This document shows positions 7,210-14,130 of a stretch of 64,000 nt of DNA, one piece after another. The stretch's first letter is position 1; each line of letters starts with the position of its first letter. The DNA lies in NCBI GenBank assembly GCA_902780505.1, contig CACZFN010000004.1, positions 1-64,000 of the forward strand, given 5' to 3'. A model generated the notes under the pieces. It saw only the letters and a list, made by a program, of their open reading frames with translations, was not told where the DNA came from and did no database searches. Made by a program: the position numbers and the translations under genes. Source of the DNA: an uncultured Ruminococcus sp. (GTDB lineage Bacteria; Bacillota; Clostridia; Oscillospirales; Ruminococcaceae).

Positions 7210-7239
7210 AAAAAAATGCTTCCCATTATCTGAGAAGCA
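7210..7239 (-). terminator. Terminator insulating the transposon end
   Basis: On the minus strand, TGCTTC (complement of 7234-7239) pairs with GAAGCA (complement of 7217-7222), followed by seven T. It lies between the right transposon end and the cargo promoter and would stop transcripts from the interrupted integrase entering the cargo operon. Confidence 0.8.
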
Positions 7240-7240
7240 C

Positions 7241-8599
7241 TTATATTATTTGAATTATTCTATCGGTAGGTACTGCATGGGGTCTCGTGTTACTATTTGG
7301 AACGGGGATAGTTGTGACGGCTGTCGAATGACCTAAAAGCGCCTGCACTGTTTTGGGATTTGCACCGCTATTGATTAGTAAAGTAGCGTTTAAATGTCGC
7401 ATACTATGAACCGACACGCGAGGGAGATCATATTGTTCACAGAATTTCTTTAAAAAAGTATATGGAGTTGACATTGACATTTGAGCGCCTTTATCAGTCG
7501 TGAATAAAAGATCTTGTATGTTATTCCAATAATCGCCATAGTTTAAAGCGGCAGATAATTGTTCATTTTTAAGCTGCTTTAAAATAAGTAATACCCTATC
7601 GCTTATCCGTACAGTCCTTTTTGATTTTGTGGTTTTAGGGTCTGTATAGTAGTATCCCTTTGATTTATTCCAATGTACAGCCCGGTTTATATGAACAACA
7701 TTGTTTTCAAAGTCAATATCTTTCCATGTAAGTGCGAGTATTTCTCCACGCCTGAAACCGCCATATATAGCGAGATTAAAGAAAGCCCTGTATTTTAATT
7801 CGGCATGTTCATCAAGAAGTTGTAACAACTTTTGAGTTTCCTCAATTGTTAGTATCTTATGTTCAATTGCATTAACTTTTGGTAGTGTACAATTATTGCA
7901 GGGGTTTACTGCTATTTCCCCTATTTTCACAGCATAGCTAAATACTGTTGATAAAAAGCCATGATAACCTCTTATTGTTTTGGCGGAAAGCTTTCTATCG
8001 TCCGTTTCCTTTTCAAATATCGTTTCCGGTCTCTTTTCAAGAGCTTTTGCTATTTTTACAGCGCTTTCCCATACAATTCGATCTTTTTTATAACAGCTAC
8101 GAATACAATTATCTGATACCTCAGCTCTGGCGGCAAACGCTTTTTGTGTTTCGCCCATATCTTTTAAAACCTTTGCCATGTCTATTTTGCACTTTGCTAA
8201 GGGGGCGGCACAACGCTCATTTGCAAGCCATACTAAAAAGTTGTCAATATCTCTTGTTTTTATCCTATCTATGCGAAAATGACCGAGCTGAGAATATATT
8301 CGAGGGCATAACGCCCTATATTTCTTTATTGTCGAGATCGTCAGCGCTGTTTCGTGAACTGTAAACCAGTCCTCAATAAACGCCTGCAATTTCCTGACGT
8401 TTACAATTTTACCATTGTTGCAAGCCGCCTCAAATTCTGTGGCAGCTTTATTTAGCGCTCTTGCAAGCTGTTTTTCGGTCATATTTTCCTTTGGCGGTTT
8501 CCATGTCATTGACTGAGTAATCTGTTTTGTACCGTCTGCGGAATATCCACAACTTACACGAATTAAATAGCCCGATTTACGCTTAACTATTTGTGCCAT
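7241..8599 (-). pseudogene. int: Tyrosine integrase, interrupted before the catalytic Tyr
   Basis: As written this is a 452-residue ORF. Residues 1-428 are a tyrosine integrase: N-terminal arm-binding region, core-binding domain, then a catalytic domain with Arg in GGFRRGEI (about 283-284), HSMRH (His398, Arg401) and LLGHS (His424). After AVTT430 the sequence is transposon-end DNA (IPVPNSNTRP and on), with no tyrosine. The true tail is at 210-323. Precise removal of the nested element restores Tyr434 in frame. A second oddity is that residues about 138-200 contain an Xre-like HTH (TQKAFAARAEVSDNCIRSCY) inserted in the core-binding domain. The start at 8599 has AGGAGG about eight bases upstream. 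It lies 14 bases after the zinc-cluster gene, as one operon. Confidence 0.9.
7287..7299 (-). repeat. Right terminal inverted repeat of the nested transposon
   Basis: The inverse of CAAATAGTAACAC at 332-344, located 11 bp from the second GTTGT copy (7311-7315). It is translated as part of the foreign tail of the interrupted integrase. Confidence 0.75.
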
Positions 8600-8613
8600 T
8601 AGCATTTCCTCCT

Positions 8614-9453
8614 TTATAACCAGCCTTTTTCTTTATATTTTTGTTTTAAATATGTATAATATGCCGTGAGATTGCCTATTGAGGGCATTATCTGAGTTGG
8701 TTTGTCCGTATCACAGTATTTACTACATTCATTATTAAAATCTATTATATAATTATTATTTTCACCGCGTTGCCCTTTTACTGTGTTAATTGCATTGTTA
8801 TATATTCTGTTTCGTATCCTCCGGCACTGTTGCCGTATATTCTGCACCGCCTCATAACAATTAAGGTGAGAATACTTTTCAATGGGTGATCTTCTATCAC
8901 AATATTCATTTTTTAATGATGATGTTGCAAACCAGCGCCCACAATGCACACATTTTACAAGTTTAAGATTATTCTTTGTATAGTAGTATATCAAAGCCAT
9001 TAAAACATCATCAATATTGTTCACTATAAACGAGTAGCCTTTTTCCGTAACATTTGATAAATGTTTGGGGGTTATGTTAAACTGACCGTTCAGTCTGAGA
9101 TCCTCAATATCATTAAGTGAAAATGTCTGTATATCTTTTTCCCCTAATATAGAAAATACGTTATTTAAAGATGTTGGAGATATAGGAAAGCCGCATAAAT
9201 ACTTGTTATCTTCTCTCCGTTCAAATATGCTGTTTTTAATATAATCAATGCTGAAATAATCATCAGAGGGATAAATTCTTATATACTCATCTATTATATC
9301 TCCCAAAGCGTTTAAAACATTATTAGATTTATATGGGTATTCATATAATATAGGCGGTTTAGTCGGACTCCATTTTTGTACAAAAACATAATTGTCTTTT
9401 ATAAACAGCTCGTTATACATTTCAATCTCCACTCTTTTTATGCTATCTGTCAT
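8614..9453 (-). CDS. Zinc-cluster hypothetical protein (DUF6076-like)
   Basis: A 279-residue protein that precedes the integrase in the same operon. The N-terminal 150 residues have no recognisable motif. Around 165-195 there is a treble-clef-like cluster: CVHCGRWF, then a Cys (EYCDRR) and a further Cys (LNCYEAVQ), followed by a basic helix QCRRIRNRIYN. This layout occurs in Firmicutes element-borne DUF6076-type proteins, whose function is unknown. The start at 9453 has GGAGGT eight bases upstream. Its promoter (9488-9516) carries two candidate operators. The location suggests a part in integration control, but nothing in the sequence proves it. Confidence 0.65.
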   Translation of the reverse strand: MTDSIKRVEIEMYNELFIKDNYVFVQKWSPTKPPILYEYPYKSNNVLNALGDIIDEYIRIYPSDDYFSIDYIKNSIFERREDNKYLCGFPISPTSLNNVFSILGEKDIQTFSLNDIEDLRLNGQFNITPKHLSNVTEKGYSFIVNNIDDVLMALIYYYTKNNLKLVKCVHCGRWFATSSLKNEYCDRRSPIEKYSHLNCYEAVQNIRQQCRRIRNRIYNNAINTVKGQRGENNNYIIDFNNECSKYCDTDKPTQIMPSIGNLTAYYTYLKQKYKEKGWL

Positions 9454-9487
9454 TCAATGTACCTCCGAAATGTTTGGTTTCAAATAT

Positions 9488-9516
9488 ATTATATCACAAC
9501 AATTCGTTATTGTCAA
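9488..9516 (-). promoter_or_regulatory. Promoter of the zinc-cluster/integrase operon
   Basis: On the minus strand, TTGACA (9511-9516) and TATAAT (9488-9493) are separated by exactly 17 bp, a full consensus match. ACAAT(5)ATTGT at 9499-9513 overlaps the spacer and the -35, so a bound repressor would block it. Confidence 0.75.
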
Positions 9517-9529
9517 GAGCAACAATTGC
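9499..9529. promoter_or_regulatory. Two candidate repressor operators
   Basis: ACAAT with ATTGT around TCGTT (9499-9513) and GCAA with TTGC around CAA (9519-9529) lie about two helical turns apart in the divergent control region between the integrase operon and the small HTH gene. No separate CI-type repressor gene is seen; the HTH inside the integrase or the protein at 9559 are candidates. Confidence 0.5.
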
Positions 9530-9558
9530 GATAAAATATAATCAAAGGGGGTGAGAAT

Positions 9559-9738
9559 TTGAAAAATGTTGAAATCAGAACGCTTATAAAGTGTAAACGC
9601 TTGTATTTCTACGAAATTGCGGCGAAAATCGGAATCAGCGAGTTTACCTTTACACGTTGGCTGCGTGAAGAACTTGACGAAGACAAACGAAAAAGAGTCT
9701 TAAATGCTATTAACGAACTATCTGGAAAGGAGAGCTAA
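9559..9738 (+). CDS. Small HTH regulator (59 residues)
   Basis: This short TTG-started gene has GGGGGTG about six bases upstream. The protein has a clear helix-turn-helix, YEIAAKIGISEFTFTRWLRE, followed by a basic helix. Similar minimal Xre/AlpA-like proteins are the first gene opposite the integrase in many Firmicutes integrative elements and act as early regulators. It is transcribed divergently from the integrase operon across the operator region, and the next gene starts two bases after its stop. A regulator of the rightward operon or of excision is the likely role. Confidence 0.75.
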   Translation: MKNVEIRTLIKCKRLYFYEIAAKIGISEFTFTRWLREELDEDKRKRVLNAINELSGKES

Positions 9739-9740
9739 AA

Positions 9741-9914
9741 ATGTATAACCTCAAATTGTGTTTTGTAGGATTGGGCGTTCACGAGGGAGTTAACGATGAG
9801 CTAATAAAAAGCGTCACAAGCTTTGAGGCTGCACTTGCATACTTGCAGGGCATATCATCTTTTGACACTGACCGCAAACTCGCGAGCATTTCAATCGAGC
9901 TTGCAGACAATTAA
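9741..9914 (+). CDS. Small hypothetical protein (57 residues)
   Basis: A 57-residue frame with AAAGGAG nine bases before its ATG, starting two bases after the HTH gene. It begins MYNLKLCFVGLGVHEGVNDE and ends in SISIELADN. No motif is recognised. Spacing and RBS make it a likely real, co-transcribed gene. Confidence 0.6.
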   Translation: MYNLKLCFVGLGVHEGVNDELIKSVTSFEAALAYLQGISSFDTDRKLASISIELADN

Positions 9915-10049
9915 AAACCGCCCAAGTGGTGACGCACTCAGACGGTGGCAGGCGTGAAGCCTGAAAGAACATTCGTAACTAACAAAAATGTCCTTGCCTA
10001 TATTATAACACATTTCGGGCGAGGACGCAAGAGGAAAGAGAGGTAAATT

Positions 10050-10241
10050 TTGAATACTATTTCAGTCGAAAAAACTACGCCCCGAATGAGGTGTATCAAG
10101 GCGGCAGCCCACGAGCTGAACATCTCGGAGTACGCTTTGCGCCGTTGGGTAAAGCGGGGGCTTGTTCCTGCGGTTTACACAGGTAGGAAAGCGCTTGTCA
10201 ACCTTGATAATGTTGTTGATTTTTTGAGGGGTGGTGAGTAG
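10050..10241 (+). CDS. xis: Excisionase-like HTH protein
   Basis: A 63-residue basic protein with a winged-helix/MerR-like DNA-binding layout: IKAAAHELNISEYALRRWVK followed by the wing GLVPAVYTGRKALVNLDNVVDFL. This is the standard excisionase (HTH_17) pattern, so it probably binds the arm sites and steers the integrase to excision. It starts at TTG 10050, with GAGAGGT seven bases upstream. The 135 bases before it contain no gene but include short hairpins and an AT-rich stretch that could hold a promoter. It is followed two bases later by the winged-helix gene. Confidence 0.75.
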   Translation: MNTISVEKTTPRMRCIKAAAHELNISEYALRRWVKRGLVPAVYTGRKALVNLDNVVDFLRGGE

Positions 10242-10243
10242 GC

Positions 10244-10579
10244 GTGAGTGATTTTATAAAGCTTATCCCCACCGGCGAGGAGAATGCTATAAAGTTATCG
10301 GATATTATGGCACTTACGGGGCTTGACAGGCGAGATGCATATAAAATAGTAGAGGGGCTAAGAAAGCAAGGAACTGTTATCTGTGCCACAAATAACGGTT
10401 ATTTTCTGCCGTCAAATGTTATGGAGTTGGAATGCTATATAAAGCGTGCTGGGGCAAGGATAAAAGCCGAAAGTGTTGTTTTATCGCCTGCCAAAAAGCT
10501 ATTGAAAGAGTGGCGGCTCAATGCTGAATTTGCGTCATTGTCAAGGCTTGATGATTTCGGGGGCGGTGCTGATGAATAA
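10244..10579 (+). CDS. Winged-helix hypothetical protein
   Basis: A 111-residue protein. The N-terminal region, with IKLSDIMALTGLDRRDAYKI (about 16-35) and KQGTVICATNNGYFLP, has the helix-turn-helix plus wing arrangement of small phage regulators or replication accessory proteins. A C-terminal charged helix follows. It starts at GTG 10244, with GGGGTG upstream, and its stop overlaps the next start. Exact function unknown. Confidence 0.6.
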   Translation: MSDFIKLIPTGEENAIKLSDIMALTGLDRRDAYKIVEGLRKQGTVICATNNGYFLPSNVMELECYIKRAGARIKAESVVLSPAKKLLKEWRLNAEFASLSRLDDFGGGADE

Positions 10580-10847
10580 TGATGAACGTAAAATACCGCC
10601 TGCGCTAAATATATACATTGACGGCTGTGAGTTGCTTTTGCAGCTTGAAATGACAGAAATCGGAAACGTTGTAAAGGCGGCGATTCAGTATTACATTTTC
10701 GGAGAAATGCCGGACGGGCTTTCAAGGTTAGAGGGGCTTGCATTTACAACTATCAAAGGCGGCATAGATCGTTCGGCTAAAACTTATCAAGAGCGTTGTG
10801 AAAGAAACAAAAAAGCCGCTGAAAAGCGGTGGAATGAAGAAGAATGA
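10572..10847 (+). CDS. DUF6291-like phage/element protein
   Basis: A 91-residue protein. The central part, MTEIGNVVKAAIQYYIFGEM, followed by LAFTTIKGGIDRSAKTYQER and a basic tail, matches the DUF6291 pattern found beside replication genes of Firmicutes phages and integrative elements. ATG 10572 overlaps the previous stop and has GGGGCGG upstream; the longer frame starting at 10521 runs through the preceding gene. The role is unknown. An 11-bp inverted repeat follows directly. Confidence 0.65.
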   Translation: MNNDERKIPPALNIYIDGCELLLQLEMTEIGNVVKAAIQYYIFGEMPDGLSRLEGLAFTTIKGGIDRSAKTYQERCERNKKAAEKRWNEEE

Positions 10848-10854
10848 TTCAGAT

Positions 10855-10894
10855 TTGTATGCACTTGAATGCAAGTGTATGCGAGTGCATACAA
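10855..10894. repeat. 11-bp inverted repeat after the DUF6291-like gene
   Basis: TTGTATGCACT (10855-10865) and AGTGCATACAA (10884-10894) are perfect inverses, with GAATGCAAGTGTATGCG between them that repeats the TATGC theme. There is no T-run. The next 150 bases are AT-rich with repeated TTTAGTTTAC-like segments and no gene. Candidate protein-binding cluster, possibly a replication or packaging site. Confidence 0.45.
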
Positions 10895-11078
10895 CTGAAT
10901 GCTTTAATTTACTTTAGTTTAGTTTACTTTCATATCATTTACATTTATATTTGCTTTAGTTTGTGTTTACTATCAATTTGTATTTGATTTATAGGTATTA
11001 AAGGGATTTTTTGAGAAAAAATCGCCTGCGTTGAAATGACGTAACGTTTTGTTACCACCTTTTTTTACGGAGGTTATT

Positions 11079-11429
11079 ATGGACTATGATATTTTCAAAC
11101 GACAACTAAAAAAGGCATATAGTCAAAGCTGTTGCAGTTTTACTATTAATGAATGTTGGGATATACTTGTTTACTATTTTCTATGCTATGAAGAGTATAC
11201 CAAGCATTCACACCCACCTATAAAAACGGAATTATTGACAGATATTCTTGATAAAATGGGCGGTAATGATGATATTGAATTTGATGCTGAGTGTTACCGG
11301 GATATGATAATTCTATATTTCACTACACCATTCAAGAACTGTGATAGAAACATTTGTCATTTTTTCAGCGGAAAAATACGGGAACTGCGATATTATGAGC
11401 TTGAAAAAGAGGGGGCGATAAATTTATGA
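11079..11429 (+). CDS. Hypothetical protein of the outer element
   Basis: A 116-residue acidic protein with several Cys and Tyr residues (SCCSFTINECWDILVYYFLC). No family is recognised. ATG 11079 is preferred to the longer frame because ACGGAGG lies six bases upstream. Its stop overlaps the start of the next small gene (ATGA), so both are translated together. Confidence 0.6.
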   Translation: MDYDIFKRQLKKAYSQSCCSFTINECWDILVYYFLCYEEYTKHSHPPIKTELLTDILDKMGGNDDIEFDAECYRDMIILYFTTPFKNCDRNICHFFSGKIRELRYYELEKEGAINL

Positions 11430-11566
11430 TCGATTATAACAAAATGCTGATTGACCTATTAAATGAAAAAATACAGCGTCTTGAAAACGAAAAGGACAGA
11501 CAAAGGAAAGAAATCAACCGTTTACAGCGTGAGCTTTCAAAGCTAAAGAAACAGATCAAGAGCTAA
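11426..11566 (+). CDS. Small coiled-coil protein (46 residues)
   Basis: The ATG overlaps the previous TGA. The 46-residue product is nearly all one charged heptad helix (LLNEKIQRLENEKDRQRKEI and on). It is too short for a domain; a small adaptor or structural peptide is possible. Overlap coupling supports it as real. Confidence 0.5.
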   Translation: MIDYNKMLIDLLNEKIQRLENEKDRQRKEINRLQRELSKLKKQIKS

Positions 11567-11636
11567 TTTCACGAATTTCCGCACACCTAAAAAAGAAAAC
11601 AATAGAATTTTGTAGAAAAAATGGGGGGATAAAAAA

Positions 11637-11996
11637 ATGACCGACGAAAAATTGATAGCTGCTTTGTTATCAGCGCCGACAATTCGAGACGCGGCGAAAG
11701 CGGCAGGCGTGAGCGAAAGTCTTATGTATTCAAGGTTAAAAGAATACAATTTCCGCAAAACGCTTAATGAACAACGGGCGCTTGTTTTAGAAGACGTGAG
11801 AACGGCTCTGCAAGCCCATTTAACAAATGCTGTTCGTGTTATGGGTGAGATATGCAACGATAAGAAAGCACCGCCTCAGACACGTTTAAATGCGGCTCAG
11901 GGCATTCTAAAAAGCGCCTTGAAACTTGCTGAGGTAATTGAACTTGATACGGCGAAAACTCAGTCTTTTGCCGATGCGTTTGACGAACTGATTTAA
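11637..11996 (+). CDS. Terminase-small-subunit-like HTH protein
   Basis: A 119-residue protein. Residues about 14-36 (TIRDAAKAAGVSESLMYSRL) form a helix-turn-helix of the phage terminase small subunit / phBC6A51 type. A long helical C-terminal half (LQAHLTNAVRVMGEICND and on) could oligomerise. In phage satellites a TerS homologue redirects helper-phage packaging. No large terminase subunit is present here. It could instead be a plain DNA-binding regulator, since the HTH is all that can be recognised. Confidence 0.6.
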   Translation: MTDEKLIAALLSAPTIRDAAKAAGVSESLMYSRLKEYNFRKTLNEQRALVLEDVRTALQAHLTNAVRVMGEICNDKKAPPQTRLNAAQGILKSALKLAEVIELDTAKTQSFADAFDELI

Positions 11997-12012
11997 AGAA
12001 AGGATTGACATT

Positions 12013-12681
12013 ATGAGTTATACACACGATTTTTACTGGGAAATACGATATTTCCGAAAAGAGCTTAATGATATTAACGAGGAATATGCAGAACGCCTTG
12101 AAAGCCTTGATAAATACAAAGGCTCAGGAGGCTATGAAGATGAATGCACAAAGCTTGAAACGGAGCGCAAAGCGGCTATAAAGGCGGCTCAGGATAAGGC
12201 AAGAGAGAGGCTGAATGCCATTTGTGATGATATGGAAAAGTCGTTAAAAAGCAGACCTCTGAAAGCCCCTACAAGTGAGCAGCTCAATATATTGACACTG
12301 TTCAAAATGCGTGAGGATATTCCGCTTGAAGATTTTAAGGCGGCTGAAAAGGTGCTTGAAGATTGCCCGGCGGCGCTTTCTGCGCTTGAAGAAATGGCAA
12401 GAAAAACTCACCCGTCATATACTTCAAGCAAACCCTCAGCGGCGGCATATCGTCAGGCGATTGCAGCGCTTAAAGAGAGTGTAAACAGGATCACGGCGAT
12501 TGAAAAACCAAACAGCAGGCGTGAATATGTTTCAAGGTCGCTAACACATTCACCCGATTATGACGGCGGCGAGAGCTTAAAGTTGTTTCAGTTTGACAAG
12601 GACTATAAATCGGAACGTGACTGCATTACAGATCTTGCCGGCGTTAATTATGATGACTTTACAGCGGCGGTAAATATATAA
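12013..12681 (+). CDS. Helical hypothetical protein
   Basis: A 222-residue protein with an N-terminal coiled coil (about 15-80, rich in Glu, Lys and Ala) and a helical middle. It has no signal peptide, membrane segment or recognised motif. It follows the TerS-like gene by 16 bases and precedes the sigma-like gene, all on the plus strand. The position is where phage or satellite elements carry scaffold- or packaging-associated genes, but no homology can be claimed. Confidence 0.55.
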   Translation: MSYTHDFYWEIRYFRKELNDINEEYAERLESLDKYKGSGGYEDECTKLETERKAAIKAAQDKARERLNAICDDMEKSLKSRPLKAPTSEQLNILTLFKMREDIPLEDFKAAEKVLEDCPAALSALEEMARKTHPSYTSSKPSAAAYRQAIAALKESVNRITAIEKPNSRREYVSRSLTHSPDYDGGESLKLFQFDKDYKSERDCITDLAGVNYDDFTAAVNI

Positions 12682-12700
12682 TATTAGGGCGGTGGGCTTG

Positions 12701-13549
12701 ATGACAAATGAGCAAATGTGCATAGCTATTCAAAACGGCGATAAAACGCTTATCCCCGAACTATGGAAAGCAACAAAGCACCTTTGCTATTCGATAGCAG
12801 GGCGATATTTCCGAAAGTGTCAAGCCCACTTTACCGCCTGCGGTGTTACTATTGAGGATTACCGGCAGGAGAGCTATTTTGCATTCTTGCAGGCTGTGAG
12901 GGCATACAAGCCCGATAAAGACACTCTGTTTACATCTTATCTTACATACCCTATCATTAACGCCGGGCAGCGTCTTATTTGCCTGAGAGGTGCAGACGAT
13001 GCTATAAACCACGCCGAAAGCCTTGATAAAGAAAAAGAGTTTAGCGATGACGGTGCACCGCTTACTTTGCTTGAAACGGTAGATGACAAAACCGCACTGC
13101 AAGCGATAGAAACCACACTTAAAGCAATTGAGGACGATGATACAAGGGCGGCTCTTACAGCGGCTATAAAGCGCCTTGACATCAAAGCACAGATCATCAT
13201 CACAGAGTGTTATTTCAGCGGAAAGAGTTTAAAGCAAATAGGCGCTGATATAGGGCTGACGGGTGCGAGGGTTGGGCAGATAAGAAACAAGGCTCTGAAA
13301 CAAATGCGTACTGATCCCGAATTGGTGTTGTTTGTCAAAGGTCAGAAGATTGAGAGGACGCTGCACAAAAAGCATAATCCTTGCAGTGCAAGCTATTATT
13401 ACAAACAGCGCCTTGCAAACAGAATTATCAAACAAGGGGGATATTTCACTTTGTCGGAAATACAAAACGTGTATGAAGAATGCCGGATAGAAAGAAAAGC
13501 TCTTGAAAGCCCTGAGTATATTTTATGGGACAGCATATCACGCCCATAG
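12701..13549 (+). CDS. Sigma-70-like protein of the outer element
   Basis: A 282-residue protein with a sigma region-2-like part (residues about 20-90: IEDYRQESYFAFLQAVRAYK, FTSYLTYPI) and a region-4-like HTH near 180-205 (YFSGKSLKQIGADIGLTGARVGQIRNKALKQM). This layout is that of sigma factors or sigma-like late regulators on Firmicutes phages and elements. ATG 12701 follows GGGCGGTG; GTG 12692 is the alternative. It is the last gene of the rightward run. It may activate element genes or interfere with host or helper transcription; the direction cannot be told. Confidence 0.7.
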   Translation: MTNEQMCIAIQNGDKTLIPELWKATKHLCYSIAGRYFRKCQAHFTACGVTIEDYRQESYFAFLQAVRAYKPDKDTLFTSYLTYPIINAGQRLICLRGADDAINHAESLDKEKEFSDDGAPLTLLETVDDKTALQAIETTLKAIEDDDTRAALTAAIKRLDIKAQIIITECYFSGKSLKQIGADIGLTGARVGQIRNKALKQMRTDPELVLFVKGQKIERTLHKKHNPCSASYYYKQRLANRIIKQGGYFTLSEIQNVYEECRIERKALESPEYILWDSISRP

Positions 13550-13659
13550 ACAAAGAGTAAAGCCCTCTGACGGCTTTTAGGTCAAAAAGTGATAAACTAC
13601 ACACTATATATAAAAACGCCTGAAACGTGCGTTATATTTGCAATTTAGGCATAAGAAAA

Positions 13660-13680
13660 CCCCTCAATTGGACTGAGGGG
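13660..13680 (-). terminator. Terminator of the DUF6809-like gene
   Basis: CCCCTCA (13660-13666) pairs with TGAGGGG (13674-13680). The minus-strand product ends in GGGGTTTTC. It may also catch plus-strand readthrough from the sigma-like gene, which has its own weaker hairpin at 13559-13577. Confidence 0.65.
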
Positions 13681-13712
13681 CTGCTTATGCTCTTTTTATT
13701 ATTGGGAAAGTA

Positions 13713-13940
13713 TTATCTCATTAGCTGTGTGGCTGCGTGAAATCCTGCTCTGAATGCAAGCTCTCTTTCGTCATATACAACTGTTATAAAATCCTCTAAT
13801 AGGTCATCTATGTCTGATTGCTTTTCGATCTTTTCAAGCGTTCTTTCGTATTCACTCCAATGTGGCGAGTGATCGAAAGTGTTTTCTTCAAATTCACGGC
13901 ATATAGCGCTGATAAGTGTTTCATAGTTTAAATCTGTCAT
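13713..13940 (-). CDS. Small DUF6809-like protein
   Basis: A 75-residue acidic helical protein (MTDLNYETLISAICREFEEN and on; FRAGFHAATQLM near the C-terminus). It resembles small DUF6809-type proteins of Clostridia elements, whose function is unknown. GGAGGT stands upstream of ATG 13940. It is divergent from the RHH gene, and the three shared operators lie in between. Confidence 0.55.
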   Translation of the reverse strand: MTDLNYETLISAICREFEENTFDHSPHWSEYERTLEKIEKQSDIDDLLEDFITVVYDERELAFRAGFHAATQLMR

Positions 13941-14010
13941 TTTTCAAAACCTCCATTTATTATTGTATAGTGTTTTGCAATAACCTTTATTGCTATTTAA
14001 TAGTATAGCA

Positions 14011-14090
14011 TATTGAGGACAATATATCAATATAAAATGTACACAAGAATACTGAGGACAATATGTGCAAAATGTATATTGAGGACAATA
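14011..14090. promoter_or_regulatory. Three-copy operator of the RHH regulator
   Basis: TATTGAGGACAATA occurs at 14011-14024 and 14077-14090, and with one change (TACTGAGGACAATA) at 14050-14063. Each copy is a partial palindrome, TATTG/CAATA around AGGA. The third copy covers the -35 of the RHH promoter. This arrangement suggests cooperative autoregulation. Confidence 0.75.
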
Positions 14091-14107
14091 GCTTGATATG
14101 CTATAAT
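14079..14107 (+). promoter_or_regulatory. Promoter of the RHH gene
   Basis: TTGAGG (14079-14084) and TATAAT (14102-14107) are separated by 17 bp. The -35 lies inside the third operator copy. Confidence 0.7.
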
Positions 14108-14130
14108 ATAAATGAAAGGGTGATTTTAAA

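Larger units (their letters stand above)
319..7310. mobile_element. Nested Tn4451-like transposon inside the integrase gene
   Basis: The boundaries are set by GTTGT at 319-323 and 7311-7315, the last bases shared by the two halves of the split integrase. Imperfect inverted terminal repeats share CAAATAGTAACAC (plus strand 332-344, minus strand 7287-7299). Contents: large serine recombinase, TnpW, a coiled-coil protein, candidate oriT, MobC, small ORFs and a three-gene cargo operon. No relaxase gene is visible, so it would depend on another element for transfer. The length is about 6,992 bp. Known Tn4451/Tn5397-type enzymes use a GA dinucleotide; none is present in the 5-bp overlap here, so this recombinase would use a different core. 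Confidence 0.85.

Noticed and set aside
7241-7310. C-terminal tail of the integrase (IPVPNSNTRP and on) as a novel domain or a simple frameshift.
   Set aside because: It coincides with the transposon's right terminal repeat, and the true in-frame tail was found at 210-323.
14011-14090. Three regularly similar repeats as a mini CRISPR array.
   Set aside because: Repeats are only 14 bp, unequal in spacing, partially palindromic and overlap a promoter; no cas genes. Operators explain them.
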